A DNA stretch of 64,000 bases from Plotosus lineatus. Lineage: Eukaryota; Chordata; Actinopteri; Siluriformes; Plotosidae. Shown here one piece after another: positions 1 to 11,649 of this stretch. The translations under genes were made by a program, and so were the position numbers. Below the pieces are notes generated by a model. The model saw nothing but the letters and a program-made list of their open reading frames with translations, had not been told where the DNA came from and searched no databases. Every line of letters begins with the position of its first letter. The stretch's first letter is position 1. The stretch lies in assembly GCA_024760905.1 (NCBI GenBank), contig CM045733.1, forward strand, positions 65,477,501 through 65,541,500, in the 5' to 3' direction.

Positions 1-182
<182 letters not shown>

Positions 183-488
183 GTTCAGTAGCCTGATGGT
201 TCACAGGTAGAAATGTCCTTGAGTCTACTCAAGCATGAGATTTTTCTGCTTTTTGGTGGAAATCTGCTATTTCTTACCTCCAGAGGCTAATTTTTTTTAT
301 ATGATTCCAGATCTGTTGAAATAAAATTTTTTTTTTTAAGGGGGTAAGAGTTGAACCCCCGTCCCTCCGAGCGTGATAAAGTTGTGTGATACGATGTTCC
401 GACGAACATGTACATTTCATTCGAGGCTTGGTGTTAAACAGGAAGTTCTCGCAGTGAAGTCGTCTTCGTGATTTGTGACGCGCTCCAC

Positions 489-699
489 CGAAAGTAGTCG
501 CTTGTCGCAAGTGACACACGGAGCTTGTGAGACAATGCGTGGCTTATCCGGACTTCCGATCTTTCAAGTGAGCAAGTGTGCGTTGAATACTTGTTTAGTA
601 CTCAACCATCACTTGCTCGCTTGAAAGATCGGAAGTCCGGATAAGCCGCACTTTCTCTCATAAGCTTCGTGTGTCACTTGTGACAAGCGCCCACTTTCG
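489..699. repeat. 211-bp foldback palindrome
   Basis: The left arm CGAAAGT (489) through GGCTTATCCGGACTTCCGAT (541-560) is mirrored by ATCGGAAGTCCGGATAAGCC (628-647) through ACTTTCG (693-699). Even the centre (GTTGAATACT / AGTACTCAAC) pairs. The arms differ at only a few positions, giving a near-perfect hairpin centred near 594. It resembles a foldback MITE with almost no loop. Confidence 0.85.
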
Positions 700-917
700 A
701 GCTATTGCAATTATCATTTTACTAGCAAGAGCAACGCAGGCGCGATTTAAAAAGTGTGTTTGCTTCATTCCTATCGCTTCATGGGCGCTGTTATATCGTA
801 AACAAAGTCGGATATACTGAAGAATCATTTTGTTTTTTTTCTTAACTTATTCATTCAAATACGAAAGTGACTTACATGTGTATAATAAGTGATTGTATTT
901 TATAAAAACGATTTTAG

Positions 918-1205
918 AAAGCAAAAAAGAGCGAGGTTAGACCACCAGAAGGAACAGGAAGAGAAAGCACAGCGGAGAGATAAAAAGAAGGAAAGAATAG
1001 CCGAGCTCCTGTCGCTCGCAAAGAAGATTAAGCTTAAGAAGTAAAACAAGAACGAGATTTGTACAGAGTGTAAATATTGAACATAGAAATTAGTGTAAAC
1101 AAACTGTTTTTCTCAAAGATAGAAATTTTAAGAGTGGTCCCTTCATCTTGAAATTTTAGAAAGTAAGATGATTGAATTTTTGTAATAAATACATATAATC
1201 TATTG
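918..1205 (+). CDS. possible terminal exon of an unidentified plus-strand gene
   Basis: After an ATTTTAG acceptor-like site (911-917), one base completes a codon. Then 41 open codons (919-1041) encode a highly basic, charged peptide beginning KQKRARLDHQKEQEEK and ending LAKKIKLKK before TAA at 1042-1044. A canonical AATAAA follows at 1184-1189 in an AT-rich tail, as expected for a short 3' UTR. The composition suggests a lysine-rich C-terminal helix such as a nuclear localisation or RNA-binding tail. I do not recognise the protein; upstream exons would lie left of the window. It could instead belong to an old transposon. Confidence 0.35.
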
Positions 1206-2489
1206 TATGGCTTTAAAAACACTGTAGGAACATAGAACATAATCTGCATATCTGCTTTTTCAACAGATATGTGATACAGCAATGCCATTCCTTTTTCAAG
1301 TACTTTAACCTTTCAAACTCTCCAAAAGTTATGAAATTGCTCATCTTTTGGAGATAATTACGATATATGTTAGATATTTCTAGGTTCTTTTAATTATTTC
1401 TACAATAATTAAAGTAATAATAAAGTATTAGTTTGAACACTGAAATTGTGGAAGAGTACAAGAATAAAGAATACACATGTAAAGTATCATTATATCAGTG
1501 GGGACTTACAACTCTTAAGATATTTTGATGTGATTTATTCTAAAAAAGTGAATTATTCAATAACATTACAAATGTTCCAAAGCTTATTTTTAAATGCGTC
1601 TAATACCATTCAGTATTCCATTTTCCAAAATTTTTCTGAACAAACACCCAAATTCCGCTTTTTTTCATCCATGGCCAGTCTCATGCTTGCTACTGGTGCA
1701 AGTACGGATGCTCCTGTACCGTCTTGCCGACGACAGGGGGGTAAAAAGAGTCTGTGGCTGGGGTGGATGTGATCAGAAAGCATCTGCTCGGCCTTCCTCT
1801 TATAGCACCGTTTGTCGAGGTCCTGGATCTCCTGATCTTCAGGAGACAGTTTAAAGGTGCTTTCAGGCAGATCTAATTTACTTGTTGGTTTACACCACAT
1901 TAGGGGATGGGCCGACAAATGACATAACAAGCTGCTTCAGAGCTGCTCATTACTTGTGCAATTAGAAATGCAATTAGAAGGAGCTCCTAGTTCAGATTGG
2001 AGTATGTTGGGAATTTGTATCTAATGGGTCTTACACATGTAGAAATTTGTAATTATTAATTGGAAGAAGAAAGAGCAACTCGCAGCACTATGATCTGTTC
2101 ATGACTTTAGCAGAGAGCTTGGCACAAAATAACATGGTTTCTGTTGCCGTTTAAAAAAAAATGCTTTCGAGACAGTCTTCTCGCAGCTTGATGAGGTAAC
2201 GCAAATCACCTAACGACATACAGCTCATTCCACCCGTCTGGTTTCCACACTCAACACAAATAAATGAACTGACAACCTACAATCCAGTTGTCTGAATAAC
2301 CAAAGCAAATTCTGCTCTCCTGACAGGAGTATGTTTTATTTTGACAAAATTCAACAGGCAATTTTTTATATTATATTTATTGTTATATCCGCTACATGTT
2401 CAAGGATGTATTTAAACCGATACTGCGAGAAGGTTTTTATTCACAAGTACGTTAGGAACATCTTTATTTATTTATTTTTTTATTAAGTA
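1206..2489. other. sequence without a recognised gene
   Basis: AT-rich unique-looking DNA. A minus-strand open stretch at 1610-1930 has faint resemblance to the C-terminus of a LINE reverse transcriptase (HPSHRLF...), but too weak to call. Nothing else recognised. Confidence 0.4.
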
Positions 2490-3052
2490 CTTAGGCTCAA
2501 CAATCCAGAGCAATGGAGAGTGTGGAAAAGAAGTGAAGAAGGTTGGAGAAAAGTGTCCGGTGTGATGTGTGATAGGAGAGTATCGGCAAGAATGAAAGGA
2601 AAAGTGTAGAAGACGGTGTTGAGGCCAGCGATGTTGTATGGTTTAGAAACAGTGGCACTGGGGAAAAGACAGGAGGCAGAGCTGGAGGTAGCAGAGATGA
2701 AAATGTTGAGGTTCTCTTTGGGAGTAACGAGGATGGATAGGATCAGGAATGACTTCATCAGAGGGACAGCACATGTTAGATGTTTTGGAGACAAAGTCAG
2801 AAAGGCTAGATTGAGATGGTTTGGACATGTACAGTGAATGGATAGTGAGTATATTGGTAGTAGGATGCTGAGGTTGCAACTGCCAGGCAGAAGGCCCAGA
2901 GGAAGACCAAAGAGGAGATTTATGGATGTGGTGAAGGAGGACATGAAGGTAGTTGGAGTAAGAGTAGAAGATACAGAGGACAGGGTGAGATGGAGGCGGA
3001 TGGTTTGCTGTGGCGACCCCTGAAGGGAACAGCCGAAAGGAAAAGAAGAAGA
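2490..3052 (+). mobile_element. RTE-like non-LTR retrotransposon, 3' end fragment
   Basis: A decayed plus-strand copy of the reverse transcriptase C-terminus. Recognisable blocks are RPAMLYGLETVALGKRQEAE, RFSLGVTRMDRIRND, RLRWFGHVQ, and, after an in-frame TGA, LPGRRPRGRPKRRFMDVV ending in CGDP. The element ends with the 3' tail CCGAAAGGAAAAGAAGAAG. The copy at 45797-47166 has the same blocks. It is 5'-truncated and non-functional. Confidence 0.85.
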
Positions 3053-3186
3053 CTGAATTCCAAAGACGAAGTTTGCTTCTTCTGAGAGTCCAAATTGCAT
3101 TAAAAAAAAAAAGTCTGACAAATTCTTAGAAATCCAGAAATTTCTTTCAAAATGTTTAAAGTAAGGGGGGTGGTAATTAAAGTAAG

Positions 3187-3534
3187 GGTGGTGGTGGCCT
3201 GGTGGTAAAGGTGCTGGAGCACCTGATCCTAAGGTTGGTGGATCAAGCCAAACTCACACTGGGCTGTCACTGCCCCCCCCCCCCCAGTGCAGCTAACTGG
3301 GTTACCAAAGGCTGGCCATGTCTCTCACTGTCTATGGTGTGAGGTTCATGTAAAAGAACCATTTCTGACTTTGAACTGGAGTAGCTGCATAGCTGTCAGC
3401 ATGTTTCCACCCTGCGATGGCCTGGCGAGCTGTCCAGGATGTACTCTGCCCTCGCTCAGAGTCGGCTGGGATGGGCGCCAGCCTCCCTGCGACCTTAATT
3501 AGGATTAAGCAGTTACAGAAAATGTATGAATGAC
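3187..3534 (+). mobile_element. SINE family S1 (tRNA head, unique body, L2-type tail)
   Basis: The head GGTGGCCTGGTGGTAAAGG and a decayed B-box (GGTTGGTGGATCAAGCC) are followed by the S1 body (AACTGGGTTACCAAAGG, TGTGAGGTTCATGTAAAAGA). The tail is CCTTAATTAGGATTAAGCAG then TGAATGA. A near full-length copy. Confidence 0.85.
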
Positions 3535-4515
3535 TGTTTAAAGTAGCTGCAGGTTTTTGCACCGAGACAGAAAATGTGCACTGGTATAACTGTGCTTTCA
3601 TCACTTTGACTCATGACCGTACACTTTGGCGTTTGCTTTGGGAATGGCTGTGATTGATGAATGTACAGACATATCGTAATTGAATAGCTGTACTTCTCGA
3701 TTTAGATTTAGGTGACAAGGAAGTGAGAAATGGTAACAATCACAGGAGTAATCAAGGACAGACAAGATAACCTTGTCCACCAAAACATAACTTCAACTCA
3801 GCGAAATTCACCCTTTGATTATGGCAGCGCTCCATAATCATGGAATATGGCTTGCATGGTTGAGATGTCTCTGTCCTATGTCCTCGGGTTACTGTGTAGA
3901 CTTAACACATCAAAAATAGCCATGGAACAAGGCTTGAATGGTTGTCCTGTGTCCATCCAGTGTCCATGTTTCCGCTTTATTTTGGACGGTTTTCCCATGT
4001 CCCATGCATTGCACTATAGTACTAATTCATCTACTTAATTTCGGAAAGTTGTATTGCGTCCACGCATCGCTGGGTTGAAGCAGATTGGATTTCGTATATC
4101 ACGGAGTTGCATGACGAAGGAAACTGAAACCTGTCTATGCATAACAGGATAAACAAACTCAACCCGGAAAGACCTTATGAGGCGCTCCACCTTAATTTCT
4201 ACTTTATTAGGAGTACGTAATCTGAAGCATTATGTTATATTCAATTATATTTGCTCAATGAAGCTTGACAGTTGCTTCATTGTTCTGTGATGCTTTGTCT
4301 CTTCAAGACATTTACATGTGCTGTTGTTTATTCTCAGCAGGAATTGGCTGTGCTTGAACACAGCTTTCCATTTAAGTAAGCTTCCTCAGTTACCTGCTAT
4401 TCGACATCAGGGACAGTGTTTTTTTGGGGGGATTGCACCGCTTCTTTTGTTTGAACCTGATAAAGGTCTGTTCTGTAGCACACATGTTTTTTGCTTCATG
4501 AGTGAGCGTTCAGTA
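3535..4515. other. no gene recognised
   Basis: Unique-looking sequence. Open frames here are short and unlike known proteins. No exon-like conservation is evident by eye. Confidence 0.5.
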
Positions 4516-4742
4516 TCATGGTGGCATAGTGGTTGGCACGTCTCTGTGTGGTTTGCATGTTCTCTCCGTGCTTGTGTGGGTTTTCTCCCACAGTCCAAAA
4601 AAGTGCAGAGTAGGTTAACTGGCTGTTCTAAATTGTCCCTACGTGGGAAATGGTTGTGTAAGTGTTGGTCCTGCGATGGACTGACGCGCCAGGCTCCTTG
4701 TGACTCTAATTAGGATTAAGTGGTTCAGAAGATGAATGAATA
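4516..4742 (+). mobile_element. SINE family S2 (tRNA head, L2-type tail), internally deleted
   Basis: The head GGTGGCATAGTGGTTGGCACG is followed directly by TCTGTGTGGTTTGCATGTTC and CCCACAGTCCAAAA, with the L2-type tail CTAATTAGGATTAAGTGG and a GAAT repeat end. Confidence 0.8.
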
Positions 4743-4773
4743 ATGAGTCTTGATTGTGATCTTTAATAACCTT

Positions 4774-5097
<324 letters not shown>

Positions 5098-5319
5098 TGT
5101 ATATATACATACATATTTATATTTTATTCATATTATGCCTTATTTTTGAATGTTTAATTGTTATTATAAGCATTTATAGCGTTGAATATGTATTTATTGA
5201 TATTATACTGTATATACATGTACGTATATGTCAGTCAGGGGGGTTGATTCTACTTCGCTGAATTTGGCGGTCGCAGAGGATCTCAGTCCCAATTAACCGT
5301 GGAAAGTGAAGGATCCCTG
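5098..5319 (+). mobile_element. MITE family A, right part
   Basis: Matches the family internal block (TGTTTAATTGTTATTATAAG, then TATTTATTGATATTATA) and right end (CCAATTAACCGTGG, GGATCCCTG). The left half is replaced by microsatellite. Confidence 0.75.
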
Positions 5320-5471
5320 CACTGTATATACATGTATAGGTGGTGTAAATATGTGAGACAAGACATAGCAACATCAATCTTCTACTGAAATTCTGAGAGT
5401 TGACAACTGTGGAATAATATCAGTCTAGCGTAGGTACAGAACTATAACTGTGAAACTCTGACAAGTATATA

Positions 5472-5560
5472 CAGTGATACCTCAGCTAACGAATTTAATC
5501 CGTTCAGAGGCTAAGCCCGTAAGCCGAAAAGTTAGTACTCTATAGAATACAGTGCTCAAC
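5472..5560 (+). mobile_element. Tigger/pogo-like element, left-end fragment
   Basis: Begins CAGTGATACCTCAGCTAACG, then AATTTAATCCGTTC and a complementary AAGCCGAAAAGTTAG. This is the terminal pattern shared with the Tigger-like copies elsewhere in the window. Confidence 0.5.
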
Positions 5561-5697
5561 CAGAGTCAGGTCTTATTTGCCGCCTCAATCCAGACCATGC
5601 ATGGTCCAGCTATTATATGTTCATGGTTTTAAACAGTTAATGGCAGGTGCCTACTACAATAATAACAGGGCAGTGGTGGCTTGGTGGTTAATGCCAT

Positions 5698-6080
5698 GTC
5701 ATGTCATCATTTTCCGTTTAATCCGGGTCAGGTCGCGGGGGCAGCAGCCTAAGCAATGAGGTCCAGACGTCCCTCTACTCAGCCACTTCCCCAGCACTTC
5801 CAGGGGGATACCGAGGCATTCACAGACAAACCGACAGACATAGTCTCGCCAGTGTGTTGTAGGTTGACCCCGGGGTCTCTTCCTGGTTGGACATGCCCGA
5901 AACACCACACCAGGGAGGTCTTCGGGAGGCATTCTGACCAGATGCACCTCAACTGGCTCCTCTTAATGTGGAGGAGCAGCAGTTCTACTCCGAGCTCTCC
6001 CCGGATGGCTGAGCTTCCAGCTTCTCAGCTGAGCTTCTCATCTCCCACTTCACCACAACGGACCAGTACAAGTTCTGCTT
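5698..6080 (-). mobile_element. LINE reverse transcriptase C-terminal fragment and 3' end
   Basis: On the minus strand, HLVRMPPEDLPGVVFRACP, RKRPRGQPTTHWRDYVCRF and ECLGIPLE are the recognisable C-terminal end of a fish LINE reverse transcriptase. They are followed by CCCGGATTAAACGGAAAATG, an L2-type 3' end. 5'-truncated, no intact ORF. Confidence 0.75.
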
Positions 6081-6084
6081 TCCA

Positions 6085-6480
6085 GCTCACCTCCTTGAAT
6101 TGCCACCTTATCATGGTGGAGGGGTTTGCGTGTCCTAATGATCCTAGGAGCTATGTTGTCGGGGGAATTATGGCCCTGGTAGGGTCACTCAAGGCAAACA
6201 GGTTCTAGGTGAATGTCCAGATGAAGTGCGGTTCAAAAGACCTCTATGATGAAGAAAGAAAAATCAAGAACACAGTTTCCCTTGCCCGGACGTGGGCCAC
6301 CGGGGGCCATCCTGAAACCAGACTTGGGGGCGAGGCTCAGAGGCAAGTGCCTGGTGGTCGGGTTTCTCCCCATGGAGCCCAGCCGGACCCAGCCTGAAAA
6401 AGAGACATGGGTCCGCCCTCCCATGGATCCACCACCTGTGGGAGAGGCATTAGGGGTCGGGTGCAGTGTTAGTTGGGTGG
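6085..6480 (+). mobile_element. fish LINE 5'-UTR-like segment
   Basis: CCACCTTATCATGGTGGAGG, then CTAGGAGCTATGTTGTCGGG and GGGTCACTCAAGGCAAACAG, with GC-rich CCACCTGTGGGAGAGGCATT near the end. I recognise this arrangement as the 5' region of a common teleost non-LTR element. It points away from the LINE 3' piece on its left. Confidence 0.55.
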
Positions 6481-6490
6481 CATCCAAAGG

Positions 6491-6651
6491 CATATTGGTT
6501 AATGCGAAGGGTTACTAATCCGAAGGTCAGTGGTTCAATTCCCACTGTCACCACTGTTGGGTCCTTGATCCTCAATTGCTCAAGTTGTATAAAAATGATA
6601 ACTGTGTCGTTCTGGATAAGAGCGTCTGCCAAAATGCTGTAAATGTAAAAG
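6491..6651 (+). mobile_element. SINE family S3 (tRNA-derived, fish type)
   Basis: A tRNA-like B-box GTGGTTCAATTCCCACTGTC is followed by the tail TTCTGGATAAGAGCGTCTGC, CAAAATGCTGTAAATG, a 3' end widely seen in ray-finned fish SINEs. A minus-strand relative is at 42083-42270. Confidence 0.75.
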
Positions 6652-7984
6652 AACTGAACAGTTGGATTGGAATATGCAGATGTACAGGATGTAAAGAAAC
6701 ACATAGCCAGTGTTGTTCCAACAGTGTTGAAGGGGACTGTGAGTGTTTTTTTTTTTTTTTAACTCCACTCTGCAGTTTTTTTGGCTGTCTAAGTTTGTTT
6801 AAAAGTTCAACACGTTACCATACCACACGGACAGACTCTCGACTGTGTTCCATCACACTCTGGCGAGTTCCATTGCTGTTCCCATGTTGTCATGTGTGGG
6901 CGTGTCCAATTTAATGAAGAGATCTTTTCAGTTTCCTGGAGCAGTCCAGTTCCCATCTTTTTCCCCATGCTGGAAATAGTTGTGATGGGGAGATCACCAC
7001 AGTCTTGGCATGGGATGTCAACATCACCAGCTTTTTTTTTTAATCTTCAGACATCTCCACACTCTCCTCTGACAGGAATACTACATTCTTCCTTCTGCCC
7101 TATTGTAGCTCATACTTGGCACAGTTGTTTATCTCTTTTCTAACATCTGATGAGACTACCTGAGAATTTGCTCTCAGCCCCATGGCAATTTCTTAACTGT
7201 CTGTGCCCAGGCCAACTGTGATCTGCTATCTGTTATATGTTTTCTTGTCTCAAAAGAACAAAAAGATCGAAATCTAGTCATCACAGGTGCGCGTTCCGAT
7301 ACCACACCACCATTACCTGTATACTCATGAACATATCATCAACATCTACTCCGGCCACTATCAGAAAGGAAGTCTTCATTTTCTTTGGCCAAACAAGAAA
7401 AGTTTAGGGATTAGCATCTACAGAACTTGGTTGTCCACCACTTTTCCCAGTCAACTCCAACTTTCATCTTGTTGCCTGCTCTCATCCCACTGAAACTTGC
7501 AAAGTGTTGTTAGAAAAATTAATGACTGTCAGGAACATTGTTGATGTAATGATGCACAAAATCTCAGGCTTTCCGTCATAAATCTTTTGATACAACCTGC
7601 TAGTTTTGTTTATTAGAATGCACATTAGTGGCATTTTAAAATCCCACAGTATGCGTTATCAGTCACAAGAGTTAAAAGAATTGACTACAGTGATGCAATA
7701 AGAATAGAAAACAGAAAGACGGCTGAATTACTGGATAGGCAAACACTATAGGATTACAGTGTTTTTGAATGTTTCAGCAGAATGGCATTTCACCAGAAAA
7801 CACTTAAATCAGATTCGAGATTGGAAAAAAAAAGAAGAAACAAACAGTGGGCTCTACTGCATAGTCCGAAGATACGTTATTATGATTTAGCTGTAAGCCC
7901 GGACAATTAGTCAAAGTCCACTAAAAATGCTACTGAAGCTTTAAGCTATTGCAGTTTATAGTATAGAATTTCAGTATTTTCGTC
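6652..7984. other. no gene recognised
   Basis: Unique-looking DNA with poly-T runs near 6745 and 7030. Short open frames (for example 6892-7143 and 7287-7493) have no recognisable motif and no supporting splice pattern. Confidence 0.5.
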
Positions 7985-8497
7985 CAGGGATCTCTCGCTA
8001 ATTCGCGCTTCAATTTATGTGACTTCTTATGCATCCCGTGGTTTTTTTTTTTTTTTTTTTTTAAATATATAGTCATCGAATTAAAAAATAAGGACATTAA
8101 GGAAGAATAGGGGGAAATGTTAAGGAAAATTCCCAAAAACAAGGCCAATTATGCACAAAAACCAAATAAACAAACAAAAAAACCCCTAAACAAACGAAAC
8201 AAAAAACAACCAAAAACCTCCCATCAAAACTAGTTACATTTTTGTGTGGTGTGCATCTGAGTGTGTGTGTGTCTGTGTATTTATATTTTATTTACATCTT
8301 ATGCATTTTTTTTTAAATGTTCAATTGTTATTATAAACATTTATAGCATTGAATATGTAGTTATTGACATTATATACACATATACATGTATGTATACTTC
8401 GGTGGGGGTGGGGTGGGGGGTTGATCCTACTTGGCGGAATTCGGGGGTCGTGGAGAGATCCTGGTCTGAATTAACTGTGGAAAGTGAGGGATCCCTG
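7985..8497 (+). mobile_element. MITE family A, complete copy
   Basis: Starts CAGGGATCTCTCGC and ends GAGGGATCCCTG, forming inverted terminal repeats. The internal landmarks AATAAGGACATTAAGGAAG, AACAAGGCCAATTATGCA and TGTTCAATTGTTATTATAA are in family order. Length 513 bp. Confidence 0.85.
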
Positions 8498-9770
8498 TAT
8501 ATAGTTTATACTGTATAATATTGTACTAAATCGTATTTACAATCACATGATCAGCACTGTTGGCGGTAATAGCATGAAGGTAAAATCAGAGACACGATTC
8601 ATATCTTTTTTTCGAAATTTCAGCTCCCTTGTTGACACATTTCAAGACCATGCCATCATCATAAACAACATCCAAGTAGGGAAATAAGGTTTAAGAAAAG
8701 CACAGGAAGGCTGCATTAGCATTATCTTTAAGCAACTGAGCAAAACAGCTTCACATGGCACAATCTGCACAACAGCCTTGATATCTGCCTGCCGGTTCCT
8801 CCGGTTCCTGCATTTTAATCATTTCCCATTTTTTTTTTGTCTGGGAACATCACAATTCAAAGCCTTTGTAGTTTCTACAGCAGTAATGATGAGGTAATTA
8901 AAGAGGTTTGTGTATGTGTGTGTCTCGAAAGAGCCTCGAATATGGGCTCATTTCTGTGCTTTTGCATTGTGGCTGATAAGCAGCACCATAATCAAAGTGT
9001 CTGCTGAAGGTGATGCAGAGAAAGAAGCACCGCTGAATAGATCCTGAAAGAAGACACATTAAAAATCTGGGATGGATATGATATTAGATAGGAAGACTAA
9101 AGGTCATCTCATAGTAGACTGACATTGAAACTTTTAAAGGTGAGCAATGCAATTTATACTACAAGGGTGATTGTTGAATGCTTCATTCTGATTGGTCGAG
9201 AGATGTTTGTTATTTTCATATAAGAGCAAAGTCTGTCTTGTGTTGTACGTCACAGAATGTTTTGTGAAAGTTACATGGTGCCATCGATGGCATAATAAGA
9301 ACGATGTGGGGATTGAACAATTTTTATATCCACACATTACTGCCAACATGTACTGAATTTGTAATGCCTGTCACATTCTTGCTAATTAGTATTTGCGACA
9401 CTGTATGCACACTACTTATCTACTTTTCATTTTTCCTCTCAGGCATTTTGTAAAAAAAAAAAAATAGTAGACTAAACATTTGACTTTGTTTTCATTCACA
9501 TCACACATAAACAATGCTAATGATGCTACAGATGCGCACTGCACTCTGTGGAATCATCTGACATCACTGCCATTGATAGACTGCATTAACGTAAAGTCTG
9601 AGCTAGAAAGACATGAGCCTCACTTCTTCATACATATTTATGAATACTGTATTGGTGCTACCTTATGTTTGGTTCTAAATTTCTAATTTAGGAGAAATAT
9701 ATAAAAAGCTGGTCATTACTACGAAATAAATGTCTACAGAGTGAATGAGTCTTGAATCCCCTGAAGAGCA
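8498..9770. other. no gene recognised
   Basis: Unique AT-rich sequence. No exon, repeat family or RNA gene recognised by eye. Confidence 0.5.
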
Positions 9771-10465
9771 TTACTGTCGAAAGTCTCAGCAAACGAAAAA
9801 TGCAGGTTACGAAACACATTTTCCTAAAATTTTTGTCTCTGGATACGAAACAAGTTCACGCTACGAAAGCACCATCTTAAAAATTTAAACGTGCCATTCA
9901 GACATTCAAACAACGCACGAGCCTCTCTTCCATCAATGACGTTCAAACACCCCACCCCGCTGGCCTCCACTTGGCTTGGAGGGATGACGCAGCTACCTCC
10001 CATTGCCCATCTCCCAACATCCCACCCTGCTGGCCTCCCGTTGGCTAGGAGGGATGATGTCGCTCCCTCACATTGGCTATTATGGAGCTGCAGCAGCTAT
10101 AATGCTTTGCGTGTAAAGGACAGAGTTACTGTTATTTCATGGTTTATTTCTTGACTTAGGCTTTTAACCTTCCATAAACATTTGCAAGATTATAACTCTG
10201 CGAAGAAGACATGGTCAACACACGTGCGCGCACATGCGTGTGATTTCCATTGTGAGTGAGAAGTAGAAACGGGCTCGAGTGATATCGCAAAGGAATATGG
10301 CCAAACTCGTCAACCATCGGTACGATATTGAAGCAGAAGGAGGTCTTAAAGGGTATACTTGTATAATTTTTAAAGGGTTTAGGGGGAGCCTTGGAACAAA
10401 TCACGTGGTTTACATGTAAAATACGGATCAATTTACGAAAAATTTCGTAAAGTGAGGTACCACTG
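9771..10465 (+). mobile_element. Tigger/pogo-like element (degraded left end)
   Basis: The left portion matches 57115-57200 (ATGCAGGTTACGAAACAC, TTTTGTCTCTGGATACGAAA). The right end is AAAGTGAGGTACCACTG. Near 10260-10370 it keeps a remnant parallel to the transposase region of 57101-58009 (ATCGCAAAGGAATATGGCC, GAAGCAGAAGGAGG). Non-functional. Confidence 0.75.
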
Positions 10466-10563
10466 TATTTTGCAATAATTGGTTAGTTTGTTGTACATTA
10501 TTCCCTTAATTACACAGCTACTTAATAGTAAAAAATAATAATTCAGCACAATATAGCAATATA

Positions 10564-10947
10564 CAGGGATCCCTCAGTTTCTGTGGTTAATGGGGACTGA
10601 GACCGCCCCCCTCCTCGCGCGTTCGCCGAATTCTGTGAAGTAGGATCAACACCCCCTGACTGATGTATACGTACATGTATATGTGGATATAATATCAATA
10701 AATACATCATTAAAGCTGTAGATGCTTATAATAACAATTAAACATTCAAAAATAATGCATAAGATGTAAATAAAATATAAATACACACACATCCAGACGC
10801 CACATCATAACCCCATGGGGGATTTTGGGTTTGTTTTTTTTTGTTTGTTTGGGTTTTTTTTGCATAATTGGCCTTGTTTTTGTGGAATTTTACTTAACTT
10901 TTTCCTCCTATTCTTCCTTTGAAGCGTGAAGTAGCGAGGGATCCCTG
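10564..10947 (-). mobile_element. MITE family A, complete short copy
   Basis: CAGGGATCCCTC at left and GAGGGATCCCTG at right, flanked on both sides by TA, the expected target duplication. Internal blocks appear in reverse orientation. Length 384 bp. Confidence 0.85.
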
Positions 10948-10999
10948 TATATGCAAAAATTTTACACATTTGACTTATTGAAAAGATAAAAAATCATAC

Positions 11000-11520
11000 G
11001 AGCGGCATAGTGACAGTGATGTCGTTGTTCGCTAAGTATGAGAATGTTATGGGATCAAATCTCACACCAAGGACACATGTTCTTCCTGTGCTGGCATCTG
11101 TTTCGTCGAGTTTCCTCCTACAATGCAGAGACTTGATTTTAGGCTAACTGGCTGTTCCAAATTGCCCTGAGATGCGAGTATGTATGTTTTAGCGTGTGTG
11201 TTGGCACTGTGATTAGCTGGCGAGCAGTCCAGGGTGTTCACCAAGAGTTGACTGAAATGTTCTCCAGCCTCCTTGTGACCCGAGTAAGATTAAGCAGTTT
11301 GACAAATGAATGAGACCAAAGACATTCATAAAAAGACACCTGGCCACTCCAACTCGCCCCGAAGTGTAAATGTGAATGTTTTTTTTTTTTTTTTTTTTCT
11401 GTGTTAGTCCTGTAATAGACATGTGACTTGTTTAGGGTATATCCTACTTCTTACCCAAAGTCAGCAGTGTTCCAGCTTCGCTCACGTCCCTGTCGGATAA
11501 ATGATAAGGATAACTGATGG
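11000..11520 (+). mobile_element. degraded S2 SINE and adjoining L2-type tail
   Basis: The first piece (about 11000-11314) has a decayed tRNA-like head and a tail with AGATTAAGCAG. A second piece (about 11345-11520) repeats the middle and tail of the same family with a poly-T insertion. Both are strongly diverged. Confidence 0.55.
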
Positions 11521-11649
11521 TTGATTTAAAATTATTTTCTAACTTCCACTAATGATGTGGTCCACACAAGCAGTCTGTTATTAAACACACACACAAACAC
11601 ACACTGTAAAATATATAGCTGACCAATCAGAATTAAGCACTCAACAAAG

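Noticed and set aside
1610..1930. Minus-strand 106-codon frame with HPSHRLF
   Set aside because: Faintly like a LINE reverse transcriptase C-terminus, but one short motif is not enough to call it.
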